From NCBI GenBank assembly GCA_001771975.1, contig MERE01000038.1, positions 1 through 7,917 of the forward strand: a stretch of 7,917 nt of DNA. Reading direction: 5' to 3'. The stretch is from Betaproteobacteria bacterium RIFCSPLOWO2_02_FULL_68_150. Lineage in GTDB: Bacteria; Pseudomonadota; Gammaproteobacteria; Burkholderiales; SG8-39. Positions 6,525 through 7,917 of the stretch are shown here, in pieces (position 1 is the stretch's first letter; each line of letters opens with the position of its first letter). The notes under the pieces were generated by a model that worked only from the letters and a program-made list of their open reading frames with translations, was not told the DNA's origin and did not search any database. The position numbers were made by a program, and so were the translations under genes.

Positions 6525-7917
6525 TGGATAGCGACGTCCTCCTTGCCACTGCCGATTCCTGCCTGCTGGCGCCGCACGAACTGGAGCCGGGCATGCTCGA
6601 GCGCGTGTTCGGCACGCTGTGCCGGCACCGGCTCGACTACGCCGACCTGTTTTTCCAGTACACGCGCGCGGAGGGCTGGAGCCTCGAAGAGGGTATCGTC
6701 AAGTCGGGCAGCTTCGGCATCGAGCAGGGCGTCGGCGTGCGCGCGATCACCGGCGACAAGACCGCGTTCGCGCATTCCGACGAGATCAGCTTCGACGCGC
6801 TCGAGGACGCGGCGCGCGCCACGCGCGCCATCGCGCGCTCAGGAAGCGCGCGCAGGACGCAGATCGTGCCGCGCAGCCGCGCGCCGCGGCGCTACCAGCC
6901 GCTCGATCCGATCGCGTCGCTTGCCGCCGAGGCCAAGGTGCAGCTGCTGGAGAGGGTGGAGCGCATGTGCCGGCAGCGCGACCCGCGCGTGGTCCAGGTG
7001 ATGGCGCATCTGGGCGGTGAGTACGAGGTGGTCCTGATCGCGCGCTCGGACGGCGTGATGGCCGCCGACGTACGGCCGCTGGTGCGCTTGTCGCTGCAGG
7101 TGATCGCCGAGCAGGCCGGCCGGCGCGAGACCGGCGTCGCGGGCGGCGGCGGCCGCACCGATTACGCGCATTTCAGCGACGCGGTGCTCGCGTCCTATGC
7201 CGAACACGCCGTATCGCAGGCCTTGCTCAATCTCGAGGCGAAGCCCGCGCCTGCGGGCACGATGACCGTGGTGCTGGGTCCCGGCTGGCCCGGCGTGCTG
7301 CTGCACGAGGCGGTGGGTCATGGGCTCGAGGGCGATTTCAACCGCAAGGGCAGCTCGGCGTTTTCCGGTCGGATCGGAGAGCGGGTCGCCGCTCCCGGCG
7401 TGACGGTGGTGGATGACGGAACGCTGCCGGACCGGCGCGGCTCGCTCACCGTGGACGACGAGGGCAACCCGGCGCAGCGCACCGTGCTGATCGAGGACGG
7501 CGTGCTGCGCGGCTACCTGCAGGACAGCCTGAACGCGCGCCTGATGAAGATGCCGCTCACCGGCAACGGCCGGCGCGAATCGTTCGCCCACCAGACGCTG
7601 CCGCGCATGACCAACACCTACATGCTGGCGGGCGCGCACGATCCGCAGGAAATCCTCGGCAGCGTGCGCCGCGGCATCTACGCGGTGAGTTTCGGCGGCG
7701 GGCAGGTGGACATCACCAACGGCAAGTTCGTGTTCTCCGCCTCGGAGGCGTATCTGATCGAGGACGGCAAACTGAAGCACCCGATCAAGGGCGCTACGCT
7801 GATCGGCAACGGCCCGGACGCCCTCACCCGCGTCAGCATGATCGGCAACGACCTGCAGCTCGATACCGGCATCGGCAATTGCGGCAAGGACGGCCAGACC
7901 GTACCTGTCGGCGTAGG
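6524..7917 (+). CDS. tldD: TldD zinc metalloprotease subunit, 3' end cut by the window edge
   Basis: TldD pairs with TldE (PmbA) to form a cytoplasmic metalloprotease that trims unfolded peptides; in E. coli the pair matures microcin B17 and degrades the antitoxin CcdA. Here 464 complete codons are present against 481 in the E. coli protein, so about 17 residues are probably missing. The N-terminal domain shows DYADLFFQ and IEQGVGVRAITGDKTAFAHSD at about 40-85. The metal site is HEAVGHGLEGD, with His261, Glu262 and His265, and the third ligand Cys453 sits in GNCGKDGQ. These match His262, His266 and Cys454 of E. coli TldD with a one-residue offset, so the protein should be catalytically competent. 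The start is fixed by the upstream GAAGG and the one-base overlap with the amidase stop. tldE is not in the window, which is usual because it normally lies elsewhere. Identification is very secure. Confidence 0.97.
   Translation, partial: MDSDVLLATADSCLLAPHELEPGMLERVFGTLCRHRLDYADLFFQYTRAEGWSLEEGIVKSGSFGIEQGVGVRAITGDKTAFAHSDEISFDALEDAARATRAIARSGSARRTQIVPRSRAPRRYQPLDPIASLAAEAKVQLLERVERMCRQRDPRVVQVMAHLGGEYEVVLIARSDGVMAADVRPLVRLSLQVIAEQAGRRETGVAGGGGRTDYAHFSDAVLASYAEHAVSQALLNLEAKPAPAGTMTVVLGPGWPGVLLHEAVGHGLEGDFNRKGSSAFSGRIGERVAAPGVTVVDDGTLPDRRGSLTVDDEGNPAQRTVLIEDGVLRGYLQDSLNARLMKMPLTGNGRRESFAHQTLPRMTNTYMLAGAHDPQEILGSVRRGIYAVSFGGGQVDITNGKFVFSASEAYLIEDGKLKHPIKGATLIGNGPDALTRVSMIGNDLQLDTGIGNCGKDGQTVPVGV

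Noticed and set aside
1..7917. Search by eye for mobile elements, CRISPR, tRNA genes, direct repeats and rho-independent terminators
   Set aside because: Nothing convincing was seen. Essentially all of the window is protein-coding, and the many GC-rich short inverted matches have no T-run and lie inside genes.

Overview
The window is high-GC DNA with strong codon bias and almost no non-coding sequence. Gene content and order (divergent glnE, then yhdP, a Nit-type amidase and tldD) suggest a proteobacterium, most likely a betaproteobacterium. This rests on protein resemblance and remembered gene neighbourhoods; no database search was run. I see no mobile element, CRISPR array, tRNA, rRNA or phage-like segment.

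Layout: positions 1840 to 1 (minus strand) hold the first 613 residues of glnE, the bifunctional adenylyltransferase/adenylyl-removing enzyme of glutamine synthetase. It runs off the left edge just after the second catalytic motif. The glnE start codon and the preferred yhdP start codon are separated by only 32 bp. Between 1873 and the right edge lie three plus-strand genes, each joined to the next by a 1-bp stop/start overlap (TGATG). They are yhdP (AsmA-like envelope lipid-transfer protein), a nitrilase-superfamily amidase closest in motif to Nit1 (deaminated glutathione amidase), and tldD (zinc metalloprotease subunit). tldD is cut at the right edge, probably about 17 residues short of its end.

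The three plus-strand genes look like one translationally coupled operon. yhdP followed by tldD is a known enterobacterial order, and a nitrilase-family gene between them is also seen in other Proteobacteria, so this is a conserved housekeeping neighbourhood. The products have no obvious shared pathway: one acts in the envelope, one in metabolite repair and one in peptide processing. glnE belongs to nitrogen control and is transcribed away from them.

I found no credible undescribed system. The points most worth checking are the compact AT-rich control region between glnE and yhdP, the choice of yhdP start, and the precise substrate of the amidase.
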